A stretch of 64,000 nt of DNA from Rhodoferax sp. PAMC 29310 (lineage in GTDB: Bacteria; Pseudomonadota; Gammaproteobacteria; Burkholderiales; Burkholderiaceae_C). The DNA lies in contig NZ_CP072852.1 in the NCBI RefSeq assembly GCF_017948265.1, positions 4,464,001 to 4,528,000 of the forward strand. Reading direction: 5' to 3'. Of the stretch, positions 35,570 through 44,577 are shown piece after piece. How positions within the stretch are numbered: position 1 is the stretch's first letter; the number at the start of each line of letters is the position of its first letter. The notes under the pieces are model-generated. The model was not told where the DNA came from, did not search any database, and was given only the letters and a program-made list of their open reading frames with translations. A program made the translations under genes and the position numbers.

Positions 35570-35596
35570 CCCAAAGGGTTTTCTAAAAAATTCCTC

Positions 35597-35626
35597 CACC
35601 TCGTCTTTTTGCACCAGCAAGCTGTG
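35597..35626 (-). pseudogene. Fragment of an smr-type gene
   Basis: The plus-strand bases CACCTCGTCTTTTTGCACCA then GCAAGCTGTG agree at 27 of 30 positions with 39303-39332 inside the intact smr gene. On the minus strand both code for the same peptide type (HSLLVQKDEV here, [10 protein letters not shown] in the intact gene). The rest of the gene is unrecognisable. It seems to be the remains of a second smr copy. Confidence 0.5.
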
Positions 35627-36167
35627 TTTCAGTTTTGTGGCGTGCCAGATCGTTCAGCTTGACTTTTTAATGCTGGCAGCCTCAAGGGGCAATGCATTTG
35701 GCAGGCGAGTGGGGAGCAGCTTCAGACGCCCTGGCTTAGTTCACTCAGTGCCCTCCAAAGTCAGGTACGCAGCGCCAACAGTCTTTGGCGCTTTGCCCAC
35801 GACTGACTCGCCAAAGCGTTCAGGAGCCAATCACTGAAACGGAGAAAACCCCATCCAAAAAAATAGAAAGCGACCATACGATTTAGCTGAGAGAGATCGC
35901 TTGCCGCCGCTGCAGAAGACCACTAAAGGGCATTCAACTGTGGATTCAGGTGTGCTTTGGTTACTCCGCGCAAGTTTCGGGTCTTGCTGAATATTCCCGC
36001 CACACCCAGCACGACGCCTCGTGCCCGCTTTCTTTTCGTCACGCCTGCCATCGGTCTTTCTCCGGCTCGCAGTCACCAACGACCCCTGGCTCTTGGCTAA
36101 CTCGTCCCCTGGCGGGCTGATGGAGGATTTTTACCTTCAATGAGGTACGCCCTGTCGGGCGAACCAT

Positions 36168-36197
36168 AAAAAAAGTGGACTTGCAGTCCACTTTTTT
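36168..36197. terminator. Bidirectional rho-independent terminator
   Basis: AAAAAAAGTGGAC, loop TTGCA, then GTCCACTTTTTT form a stem that is followed by T-runs on either strand. On the minus strand it lies 15 bases past the stop of the small secreted-protein gene. Confidence 0.85.
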
Positions 36198-36212
36198 CGA
36201 AGGACGTAAAGA

Positions 36213-36410
36213 TTACTTCTTCATTTCCATGAACTTCTTGCAATCGGCCTTCATCTTTTCATCAGCCTTGGCAGGGTCCATCTTGGCGCATTTTTCGGTC
36301 ATGTCCGCTTTATCCTTGTCCGACATGGCACCGCCGTGAGACGCGGCAAAAGCACCCACGGAAGCAGTTGCGAGGGCGACAATTGCGAGGCTGGAAAACA
36401 ACTTTTTCAT
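36213..36410 (-). CDS. Small secreted charged protein
   Basis: A 65-residue protein with signal peptide MKKLFSSLAIVALATASVGA ending in FAA. The mature part is about 43 residues, mostly lysine, aspartate, glutamate and methionine with two cysteines (ADMTEKCAKMDPAKADEKM, ADCKKFMEMKK). It resembles in style the small MXKDX-type secreted proteins of betaproteobacteria, but the repeat is not regular and I make no family claim. I chose the start at 36410 since the longer frame adds no signal-like residues. A ribosome site (GGAGATTGAAT) precedes it and a strong terminator follows, so it is a monocistronic expressed gene. Confidence 0.75.
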   Translation of the reverse strand: MKKLFSSLAIVALATASVGAFAASHGGAMSDKDKADMTEKCAKMDPAKADEKMKADCKKFMEMKK

Positions 36411-36479
36411 ATTCAATCTCCTGGGAATTAATGGGTGAGACACACGGCATTTAGGCCGCAGGCAGAATCTACTTTAATT

Positions 36480-37694
36480 ATGAATATCAAGTATTGTCAG
36501 TGGACTTTCCGGTTGAGTGTGGCTTTGCTTGGCACACTGCTAGCCGTGCCGGTTTTGTCGGCGCCGCGCACACCGATTGACGACGCCAGCGTCATCGAGC
36601 GGTTGCCCTTTCGCGCGAGCGACAGCCGCAGCAGGGCGCTGGCCGACTTGCGGGCAAACGTGCTGAAGGCGCCCGAAGACACATCCGCATCCGTGGCGCT
36701 GGCGCAGGCGTATTTCGATCTGGCGCTGGCCCGGGGCGACCCACGCTACGTAGGCTATGCCGATGCCATCGTGACTCGCTTTGGCACGCGAATGGACGCC
36801 GAGTTGCTGATGGTGCGCGGTATGTTGCGGCAATACCGACATGACTTTGCCGCAGCCCTGGCCGACTTTGCTGCCGTATTGATGCTCGATCCTGACCGGG
36901 CAGGTGCCCATGCCTGGCGCGGCGCCATCTATCTGGTGGAGGCGCAATACGCCAATGCCCGCGAAGAGTGCGCCGCGTTGTTGCGCCTGCAGCGCCCGGT
37001 GCTTCACGGCGGTTGTGCCGGTCTCGCGCAGGCCTATACCGGCCAGCTCGCAGGTGCCTACGCCACACTGCAACAAGCCTTAGCTCTCACCTATGCTGAC
37101 GACCAGCGTCTGTGGCTGCTCACACGGCTGGGCGAAGTGGCCGCGTGGCAGGGGCAAAGCGCCAAGGCCGAGCGCCACTACCGCGAGGCCCTGGCGCTAG
37201 GGCAGGACGATGGCTATCTGTTGGCCGCCTGGGCGGACTTTTTGCTGGACAACCGGCGCCCCACAGAAGTAGTTAAGTTACTGGCAAGCTGGGAGGCATC
37301 CGATGGGCTGCTGTTGCGCCTGGCAGAAGCTGAGGCGGCGCTGCAACTGCCAGCCGCGTCCGCGCATATTCAGGCCCTTGACGACCGTTTTGCCGCTGCC
37401 AAGCTGCGCGGCGATACGACTCACCGGGCCGAAGAGGCTCGCTTCCAACTGCGACTGCGTAAGAACCCCGCTCAAGCTGTGGAGTTGGCCGCTGCCAACT
37501 ACATGGTGCAAAAAGAGCCGCGCGACCTGCGTATTCTGCTGGAGTCTGCGCTCGCAGCAGGGGATGGCAAAGCGGCCCAAGCCGCTCGCGACTGGCTTCA
37601 GCGCACCGGCTTTGAAGATGCCCGCCTGCGTGCCCTGGCGGCGCAGACATTGCAATTGCCCACCAGCACGAACAAGTCCGGGGGTACACCATGA
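36480..37694 (+). CDS. Secreted TPR-repeat protein
   Basis: A 404-residue protein with an N-terminal signal segment (FRLSVALLGTLLAVPVLSA) and helical TPR-like repeats over residues 60-260, for example ADFAAVLMLDPDRAGAHAWRGAIYLVEAQYANA and AERHYREALALGQDDGYLLAAWADFLLD. No catalytic motif is visible. It overlaps the HupE/UreJ-type gene by 4 bases (ATGA) and must be cotranslated with it. The pair may form a metal- or membrane-related unit; the function is not evident from sequence. I chose ATG 36480 because it gives a clean signal peptide. Confidence 0.8.
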   Translation: MNIKYCQWTFRLSVALLGTLLAVPVLSAPRTPIDDASVIERLPFRASDSRSRALADLRANVLKAPEDTSASVALAQAYFDLALARGDPRYVGYADAIVTRFGTRMDAELLMVRGMLRQYRHDFAAALADFAAVLMLDPDRAGAHAWRGAIYLVEAQYANAREECAALLRLQRPVLHGGCAGLAQAYTGQLAGAYATLQQALALTYADDQRLWLLTRLGEVAAWQGQSAKAERHYREALALGQDDGYLLAAWADFLLDNRRPTEVVKLLASWEASDGLLLRLAEAEAALQLPAASAHIQALDDRFAAAKLRGDTTHRAEEARFQLRLRKNPAQAVELAAANYMVQKEPRDLRILLESALAAGDGKAAQAARDWLQRTGFEDARLRALAAQTLQLPTSTNKSGGTP

Positions 37695-38815
37695 TGAGGC
37701 GTCTTGCCCTGCTGGTGGTCTTGCTGTTTTGCCAAGCCGGGGCTTGGGCGCACAAGGCCAGTGACAGCTATCTGGTGGTGGATGCCAAAGGGGCCACCAT
37801 TGCGGCCCAATGGGACATTGCTCTGCGGGACATCGACTTTGCCTTGGGCTTGGACCACGACGGCAATGCAGAGGTCACCTGGGGTGAACTGCGTGCGCGC
37901 CAGAGCGATCTGTCCGCCTGGGCCTTAAGCCGGCTGGAGATTGAGCGCGGTGGCGCTTGCCTGCTCAAGGTCTCAAGCCTGCAGGTGGATGACCACACGG
38001 ACGGCGGCTACGCCGTGCTGAACATCACTGGCGAGTGCCCGGAGGCCGCAGGCGACCTGGCGTTGCAATATCGTTTGCTATTTGATTTGGACAACTTGCA
38101 TCGCGGCCTGCTGCGCCTCACGCTAGACGGTGCCACCCACACCACGGTGCTGTCGCCGACCAGCGGAAAGGTGCAGTTCAGTGCGGAACAGGTGTCGCGC
38201 TGGGCCCAGTTTAAACAGTACCTGATGGAAGGCATCTGGCACATCTGGATCGGCTTTGACCACATTCTGTTTTTGCTCTCGCTGCTGCTGCCCGCTGTGC
38301 TGGTCGTGCGGATGCGGCACTGGCAGGGCGTGGAGCGTTTTGGCGTGGCCTTGCGGGAGGTGCTTTGGGTGGTGACGTCGTTTACAGCGGCGCACTCCAT
38401 TACGTTGTCGCTGGCAGCGCTAGGACTGGTTTCGCTGCCCTCGCGGCTGGTGGAGTCCGCCATCGCGCTATCGGTGGTGTTGGCTGCCGCCAACAATCTG
38501 TGGCCCGTGGTGGAGCACCGGCGTTGGTTGGTGGCGTTCGGATTCGGCCTGATCCACGGCTTCGGGTTTGCCAGCGTACTGGCCGAACTGGGTCTACCCG
38601 CGGACGCGCTGGCGTTGTCGCTGCTGGGCTTCAATGCCGGTGTGGAGGTGGGGCAAATGGCCATTGTGGCGGCGTTTTTTCCAGTGGCCTTTTTATTGCG
38701 AAATACGCGCTTTTATTTGCGCGGCGTGTTCGTGCTGGGCTCTTGGCTAACGATGTTGGTTGCGCTGGTATGGTTGATCGAGCGCGCCTTTGACCTCAAA
38801 CTGATCAGCGCCTAA
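37691..38815 (+). CDS. HupE/UreJ family membrane protein
   Basis: A 374-residue membrane protein. A signal peptide (MMRRLALLVVLLFCQAGAWA) precedes a periplasmic domain of about 150 residues, then the HupE/UreJ-type membrane part begins with YLMEGIWHIWIGFDHILFLLSLLLPAVLVV, in which the histidine and aspartate are the family's metal-binding candidates. Later blocks are FTAAHSITLSLAALGLV and GLIHGFGFASVLAELGLP. Shorter HupE/UreJ proteins import nickel or cobalt; the long form with an extra periplasmic domain is common beside TPR genes and its substrate is unproven. No urease or hydrogenase gene is near. Confidence 0.85.
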   Translation: MMRRLALLVVLLFCQAGAWAHKASDSYLVVDAKGATIAAQWDIALRDIDFALGLDHDGNAEVTWGELRARQSDLSAWALSRLEIERGGACLLKVSSLQVDDHTDGGYAVLNITGECPEAAGDLALQYRLLFDLDNLHRGLLRLTLDGATHTTVLSPTSGKVQFSAEQVSRWAQFKQYLMEGIWHIWIGFDHILFLLSLLLPAVLVVRMRHWQGVERFGVALREVLWVVTSFTAAHSITLSLAALGLVSLPSRLVESAIALSVVLAAANNLWPVVEHRRWLVAFGFGLIHGFGFASVLAELGLPADALALSLLGFNAGVEVGQMAIVAAFFPVAFLLRNTRFYLRGVFVLGSWLTMLVALVWLIERAFDLKLISA

Positions 38816-39224
38816 TGGCCATTGGGCCAGAACCGTCGTGGGCTTCAAAGCGGGCTTTGACCGCCTGTCAGCGGTTATTCGCGAACGACAGCAAGTGCCG
38901 TCAGTGCCAAAGTAGCGGTGTCCACCGTCAATGACCGCTTTCGCCCGCTTTGCTGTCCCAGTCTCTGCGTCACCGACCTCCGCTTTGCACGCGGGCGCCC
39001 GAAAAATAGTAAGTTGAGTGGTGCAAACGCAGGAGGCCCAAGTAAATGGCACTCCTTCCGGGGCTGAAAAATCAACAGCTTGCGGTGTTGTCGAGTGTCA
39101 ACATCATTGGCATTTCGCATGTGATTGGGAGGTCAGAAATCTGTTTGCTACCCAATTGATAGCTTCTTGCGCCTATTGGACGGGCGCTAGAGGCTAAATT
39201 CATCAAAATTTTTGCCAAAGATCC
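38816..39224. other. Gap of 409 bases between convergent genes
   Basis: No gene is supported here. Around 38845-38960 there is GC-rich sequence with short inverted segments such as AAAGCGGGCTTTGACCG and TCAATGACCGCTTTCGCCCG, which has the look of a dispersed intergenic element. The right end contains a clear copy of the comamonad-type repeat (39147-39195). Short open frames in the gap lack ribosome sites. Confidence 0.55.
39147..39195 (+). repeat. Comamonad-type repeat, near-complete copy
   Basis: GCTACCCAATTGATAGCTTC, TTGCGCCTATTGGAC, then GGGCGCTAGAGGCT show all blocks of the repeat in order. It sits 29 bases past the smr stop, at the meeting point of convergent genes. Confidence 0.75.
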
Positions 39225-39881
39225 TCAACCCCGCGACGCCATCAACAACACCACCAAGGCCCCGCCACCACCGTCGGCGGGCTTGGCTTGCACAAAGGCC
39301 AGCACCTCGTTCTTTTGCACCAGCCAGCTGTGCACCCGGCTTTTCAGCACGGGCGCTTTGCCGGGGGAGCCTAGGCCTTTGCCGTGCACCACGCGCACGC
39401 AGCGAATGCCTTGTTTGTGGGCTTGGCGAATGAAATGACCCAGGGCCTCACGGGCATCGTCCCGGCGCAGGCCATGCAGGTCGAGCTGGCGTTGGATCGA
39501 CCAATCTCCCCGGCGTAGCTTGTGCGTCACGTCGGTGCCAATGCCGGGGCGGCGAAAACTCAGATGTTCGTCCGTTTCCAGCAACGTGCTGACATCGAAC
39601 TCGTCGCTGAGCGCCTCCTTCAAAACTGCTTTTTCGTCGCGCTGGTATTGCAGGGAGGCAGGAGGGGTGCGCTCCTTCTTCAATAGCGCAGTGCGCTTGT
39701 CTGGCAGGGGCCGGACGGCGCCAGCGGCCCTGACGAAGAGGTTGACCTCCGCTTCTTTTTGCCGCTGGGCCGCCAGCTGCCCGGCGGCGAGTTTGGCGCG
39801 GGCGGCGGCTTGCTCGGCAATCTCTCGTTTGACGACTTTCAGGTCGGCCAGGCTGCTGACTTTGACGGGGGGGCGGGTCAT
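39225..39881 (-). CDS. Smr-domain protein (MutS2-type endonuclease domain)
   Basis: A 218-residue protein with a coiled, charged N-terminal half ([20 protein letters not shown]) and a C-terminal Smr domain: [19 protein letters not shown] near 135 and [20 protein letters not shown] near 160, containing the LDLHG and HGKG motifs. Smr domains nick branched or double-stranded nucleic acid in MutS2 and in stand-alone proteins. It overlaps radC by 4 bases, so the two form an operon with a likely DNA-processing role. A fragment of a second copy lies near 35600. Confidence 0.92.
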   Translation of the reverse strand: MTRPPVKVSSLADLKVVKREIAEQAAARAKLAAGQLAAQRQKEAEVNLFVRAAGAVRPLPDKRTALLKKERTPPASLQYQRDEKAVLKEALSDEFDVSTLLETDEHLSFRRPGIGTDVTHKLRRGDWSIQRQLDLHGLRRDDAREALGHFIRQAHKQGIRCVRVVHGKGLGSPGKAPVLKSRVHSWLVQKNEVLAFVQAKPADGGGGALVVLLMASRG

Positions 39882-40579
39882 ATCAAGCCTTTCTCAGCCA
39901 TCGACAATGCTTCTCCGGGCGCGACGATCACATGATCCAGCACCCGCACATCAATCAGTGCCAACGTGGTTTTGAGGGTCTGGGTTAGCGCCTCATCGGC
40001 ACGGGAGGGCTGCACTGAACCGCTCGGGTGGTTGTGCGCCAGCACCACGGCGCTGGCCTGGTGGTGCAGGGCGCGAAGCACAACTTCCCGGGGATACACC
40101 GATGTTTGAGTGAGCGTGCCTCGGAACAATTCTTCCATGGCTAGCAAGCGGTTTTGAACGTCCAGAAACAGCACCGCAAACACCTCATGGGACTTGGCCG
40201 CCAAATGCAGTTGCAGGTAGTGCTTGACCGCGTCAGGCGTGGCAAACACCGTGCGTTCTTTGAGCTGCTGCGACAATGCGCGGCGCGACAGCTCCAGCAC
40301 GGCCACAATCTCGGCCCGTTTGGCCGGGCCCAGGCCTTTGATCCGTTTCAGGTCGTTTGAGGTAGCGTGCAGCAAGCCAGCGATGCCGTCAAACCCGTCG
40401 TTGTCGTTGGTGCCAGTTTTGAGTTGGAGCAGTTCCTGGGCCATTTGAAGCACGCCTTTGCCCTGAATGCCAGTGCGCAAGAGGATGGCCAGCAGCTCGA
40501 CATCGCTCAAAGCGCCCGGCCCGCGCGCCAGCAGCTTCTCCCGGGGGCGGGCATCAAGGGGCAGGTCTTTCAGGGGCAT
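39878..40579 (-). CDS. radC: RadC/JAB family protein
   Basis: A 233-residue protein with an N-terminal helix-hairpin-helix region ([32 protein letters not shown] near residues 67-99) and a JAB/MPN metalloprotease-like domain with the metal motif [15 protein letters not shown] near 190. RadC was once called a DNA repair protein; that role is disputed for E. coli, and the molecular activity is not settled. The start [20 protein letters not shown] is the family N-terminus. It is divergent from fkpB and coupled to smr downstream. Confidence 0.94.
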   Translation of the reverse strand: MPLKDLPLDARPREKLLARGPGALSDVELLAILLRTGIQGKGVLQMAQELLQLKTGTNDNDGFDGIAGLLHATSNDLKRIKGLGPAKRAEIVAVLELSRRALSQQLKERTVFATPDAVKHYLQLHLAAKSHEVFAVLFLDVQNRLLAMEELFRGTLTQTSVYPREVVLRALHHQASAVVLAHNHPSGSVQPSRADEALTQTLKTTLALIDVRVLDHVIVAPGEALSMAEKGLI

Positions 40580-40652
40580 GGGGCAAGCTTTTAGAATGGG
40601 GGATCAGTTTATTCGCCAAACCAGGGCCGCGCCCGGCCCGCTCAGGACTTTT

Positions 40653-41117
40653 ATGACCGCCCCATTGCCCTCCGTTCAACCCGGCTCCTTCCTCACGCTG
40701 CACTACCGCATGGCCGGGCCAGCGGGCGATGTGATCAACACCTTTGAAGGCAAGCCCGCCACCTTAACACTGGGCACGGGCGAGCTGTCACCTGCCGTGG
40801 AGTCTCATTTGCTGGGCATGAATGAAGGCGGCCGGGCCACGTTTGAGCTGGCCAAAGGCATCGCTTTTGGCGAGCGTAACCCCGAGATGATGCAGTGGCT
40901 GGCCCGCAAGGAGTTGCTCGACATGGGGGACGCCAACGCGGAGTACGTGGTTGGTGACGTGGTTCAGTTCCCTACGCCCGATGGCGCTGGCCAGTTTGCA
41001 GGTGCCATCCGCCAGTTTCGCCAGGACGAGCGCGGCGATGCCGTGTTGTTTGACTTCAACCACCCGCTGGCCGGCCAGCCGGTGACATTCGAAGTCCAAG
41101 TGATTGGCATCTTGTGA
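40653..41117 (+). CDS. fkpB: FKBP-type peptidyl-prolyl isomerase SlpA
   Basis: A 154-residue FKBP-fold protein with an IF-domain-like insertion. The family order [31 protein letters not shown] and the C-terminal [20 protein letters not shown] are all present. SlpA/FkpB catalyses proline isomerisation in the cytoplasm and is almost always just before ispH, as here, with overlapping GTGA. I chose ATG 40653 ([12 protein letters not shown]); the longer frame reads through the radC promoter region and is unlikely. Confidence 0.93.
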   Translation: MTAPLPSVQPGSFLTLHYRMAGPAGDVINTFEGKPATLTLGTGELSPAVESHLLGMNEGGRATFELAKGIAFGERNPEMMQWLARKELLDMGDANAEYVVGDVVQFPTPDGAGQFAGAIRQFRQDERGDAVLFDFNHPLAGQPVTFEVQVIGIL

Positions 41118-42088
41118 GCGCCGCCAACACCCCCCAGGAGATTTTGCTGGCCGAGCCACGCGGCTTTTGCGCCGGTGTGGACCGCGCCATTGAGATTGTG
41201 GAACGGGCACTCACCAAGTTTGGCGCCCCGATTTATGTGCGTCATGAAATCGTGCACAACACCTTTGTGGTCAACGACCTCAAGGCCAAGGGCGCGATAT
41301 TTATTGAAGAACTGGACGAGGTGCCGCCTGGCGCAACGCTGATTTTCTCGGCCCATGGCGTGAGCCGCGCGGTGCAGGACGAAGCCAAGGCGCGAGGTTT
41401 TCAAATTTTTGATGCCACCTGCCCCTTGGTGACCAAGGTGCACGTGGAAGTGGCCAAGCTGGCCAAAGAAGGTTTTGAGTTCATCATGATCGGCCACAAA
41501 GGCCACCCCGAGGTCGAAGGCACCATGGGACAGCTGGAGAGCGGCATTCACCTGGTGGAAGACGTGGCCGATGTGGCCAAAGTGCAGCCCGCTCAGACCG
41601 CCAAGCTGGCGTTGGTGACGCAAACCACACTCAGCGTGGACGATGCGGCTGACATTGCGGCCGCCGTCAAAGCGCGCTTTCCGAGCGTGCGCGAGCCCAA
41701 GCAGCAAGACATTTGCTATGCCACGCAAAACCGCCAAGACGCCATCAAGATCATGAGCCCGCAGGTGGACTTGGTGATTGTGGTGGGCAGCCCCACCAGC
41801 TCCAACAGCAACCGCTTGCGTGAACTGGCCCAAAAATTGGGCACCGACGCCTACATGGTGGACAACGCGAACGAGCTGCAACCGGCCTGGTTTGAGGGCC
41901 GCCAGCGTGTGGGCCTGACCGCTGGCGCCTCCGCCCCCGAGATTTTGGTGCGCGAGGTGATTGACCGCATCAAGGCGCTGGGCGCCGTGTCGGTGCGCAA
42001 AATGGACGGCATTGAGGAAACCGTGAAGTTTCCCCTGCCCAAAGGCTTGAAACTGGATGCTGACGGCTGGACACCCAGCGCAGACTGA
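41114..42088 (+). CDS. ispH: 4-hydroxy-3-methylbut-2-enyl diphosphate reductase
   Basis: Iron-sulfur enzyme that ends the methylerythritol phosphate pathway, forming IPP and DMAPP. The 324-residue product has the three cluster cysteines in [12 protein letters not shown] near residue 18, [11 protein letters not shown] near 100 and [13 protein letters not shown] near 200, together with HEIVHN, the catalytic TQTTLS and [13 protein letters not shown]. The GTG start at 41114 overlaps the fkpB stop; the upstream family start is short, so this agrees with known IspH lengths. Nothing unusual is seen. Confidence 0.96.
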   Translation: MSAANTPQEILLAEPRGFCAGVDRAIEIVERALTKFGAPIYVRHEIVHNTFVVNDLKAKGAIFIEELDEVPPGATLIFSAHGVSRAVQDEAKARGFQIFDATCPLVTKVHVEVAKLAKEGFEFIMIGHKGHPEVEGTMGQLESGIHLVEDVADVAKVQPAQTAKLALVTQTTLSVDDAADIAAAVKARFPSVREPKQQDICYATQNRQDAIKIMSPQVDLVIVVGSPTSSNSNRLRELAQKLGTDAYMVDNANELQPAWFEGRQRVGLTAGASAPEILVREVIDRIKALGAVSVRKMDGIEETVKFPLPKGLKLDADGWTPSAD

Positions 42089-42091
42089 ATA

Positions 42092-42144
42092 CTCACTTAT
42101 TTATAGCGACTTCCGCAGGTTGAATAAGGGCTAGAGCCCTAAAA
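42092..42144 (+). repeat. Comamonad-type repeat, diverged copy
   Basis: CTTATTTATAGCGACTTCCG then AAGGGCTAGAGCCCTAAAA keeps the ATAGC, TTCCGC and GGGCTAGAG blocks. GGGCTAGAGCCC is itself a palindrome followed by A-rich sequence. It lies between ispH and serS. Confidence 0.55.
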
Positions 42145-42180
42145 GGCTTGTAAAACGGAGGTCGTAACAACCTTTTTTGA

Positions 42181-43542
<1,362 letters not shown>

Positions 43543-43548
43543 CCCGAC

Positions 43549-44574
43549 ATGGCACAGCGTTTTTTCACGGCGCTGTTTCTCGGCTTGGCCTTGTGCTGGC
43601 CAGCCCGGGCTGAAGAAGTATTGCGTGTGCTGGCATGGCCCGGCTACGCGGAGCCGGAACTGGTCAATGCATTTGAGGCGTTGCACCATGTTCGGGTGCA
43701 ACTCAGTTTCGTCAGCTCAGACGAATCCTTGCGTCAAAAGGTGCAGGCCAATCAAGGTGGCGACTTTGACGTGATTGCAGCCAACACGGTTGAAATTAAA
43801 AATCTCGTCACGAAAAAGCTGCTGCGCCCGCTTACCCTTAGCAGGATTCCCCTAGTCGCCAATCAGTTACCCCGTTTTCGGGAGACGCAGCGCATCCCGG
43901 GCATCACCCGGGGGGATGAGGTTTACGCTGTGCCCTATACCTATGCCGAAATGGGGCTGATTTACGACCGAAAGCAATCCACGCGGGTCCGCACCTCGCT
44001 CGCGGTCATGTGGGATCCCATCTACAAGGACAAGGTGCTGGCCTTTGATGATGGCAATCACAACTTCTCCCTTGCCTCACTCTCCATAGGCGGCAAGCCC
44101 TTTCAGATTGACGACGGTCGCTTCGAGAAAGTGGCTGAGCGTTTGATTGCCCTGCGCCGCAATGCGCTGGCCTTTTACACCTCGCCCGAAGAGTCTGTCG
44201 AATTATTTGGCGATCACAAGGTAGCTGTTTTATTTGCCAACTATGGTCGCCAGCAACTCAAGCTGTTGCAGGACGCAGGTGCGGACGTCGGCTACGTGAT
44301 TCCTGTGGAGGGTGCGCTGGCCTGGCTGGATTGTTGGTCCATCGCTCAGGGTGCCCAGAACCCGTTGCTGGCTCACCACTGGATCAATTTCATGCTGGGC
44401 CGCGGAGCCAGTGACGCCTTGGTCCAGCGGCAGGGTCTGTCGAGTACCATGAGCGTTGGCGCTGGCGGCCATGGATCGGATCGAATCCACTGGTTGGAAA
44501 CCGTCGAAGACGGGACGCGCCGCAGTGAACTGTGGGCACGAATTGTGTCGGGCGATCGACCCGAACGGTTTTAG
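43549..44574 (+). CDS. PotD/PotF-like periplasmic binding protein
   Basis: A 341-residue periplasmic solute-binding protein with signal peptide MAQRFFTALFLGLALCWPARA. The mature sequence begins EVLRVLAWPGYAEPELVNAFE, the form typical of spermidine/putrescine binding proteins, and continues with GGDFDVIAANTVEIKNL, VYAVPYTYAEMGLIYD and LAWLDCWSIAQGAQNP. No permease or ATPase genes accompany it. It is followed after 3 bases by a diguanylate cyclase gene, which suggests a sensory rather than an uptake function. The ligand cannot be read from the sequence. Confidence 0.85.
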   Translation: MAQRFFTALFLGLALCWPARAEEVLRVLAWPGYAEPELVNAFEALHHVRVQLSFVSSDESLRQKVQANQGGDFDVIAANTVEIKNLVTKKLLRPLTLSRIPLVANQLPRFRETQRIPGITRGDEVYAVPYTYAEMGLIYDRKQSTRVRTSLAVMWDPIYKDKVLAFDDGNHNFSLASLSIGGKPFQIDDGRFEKVAERLIALRRNALAFYTSPEESVELFGDHKVAVLFANYGRQQLKLLQDAGADVGYVIPVEGALAWLDCWSIAQGAQNPLLAHHWINFMLGRGASDALVQRQGLSSTMSVGAGGHGSDRIHWLETVEDGTRRSELWARIVSGDRPERF

Positions 44575-44577
44575 TCC

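Larger units (their letters stand above)
35205..36167. other. Gene-poor kilobase with remnants
   Basis: No open frame in this stretch has a recognisable domain, ribosome site and normal codon use. It contains a degenerate copy of the genome repeat (35531-35569) and a 30-base fragment matching the end of the smr gene (35597-35626). Short frames such as one at 35637-35837 look like chance or decayed sequence. Upstream promoters for the YcaO gene should lie near 35205-35300. Confidence 0.6.

Noticed and set aside
38075..38110. Another repeat copy in the HupE/UreJ gene
   Set aside because: TTTGCTATTTGATTTGG and ACTTGCATCGC match too weakly to separate from chance.
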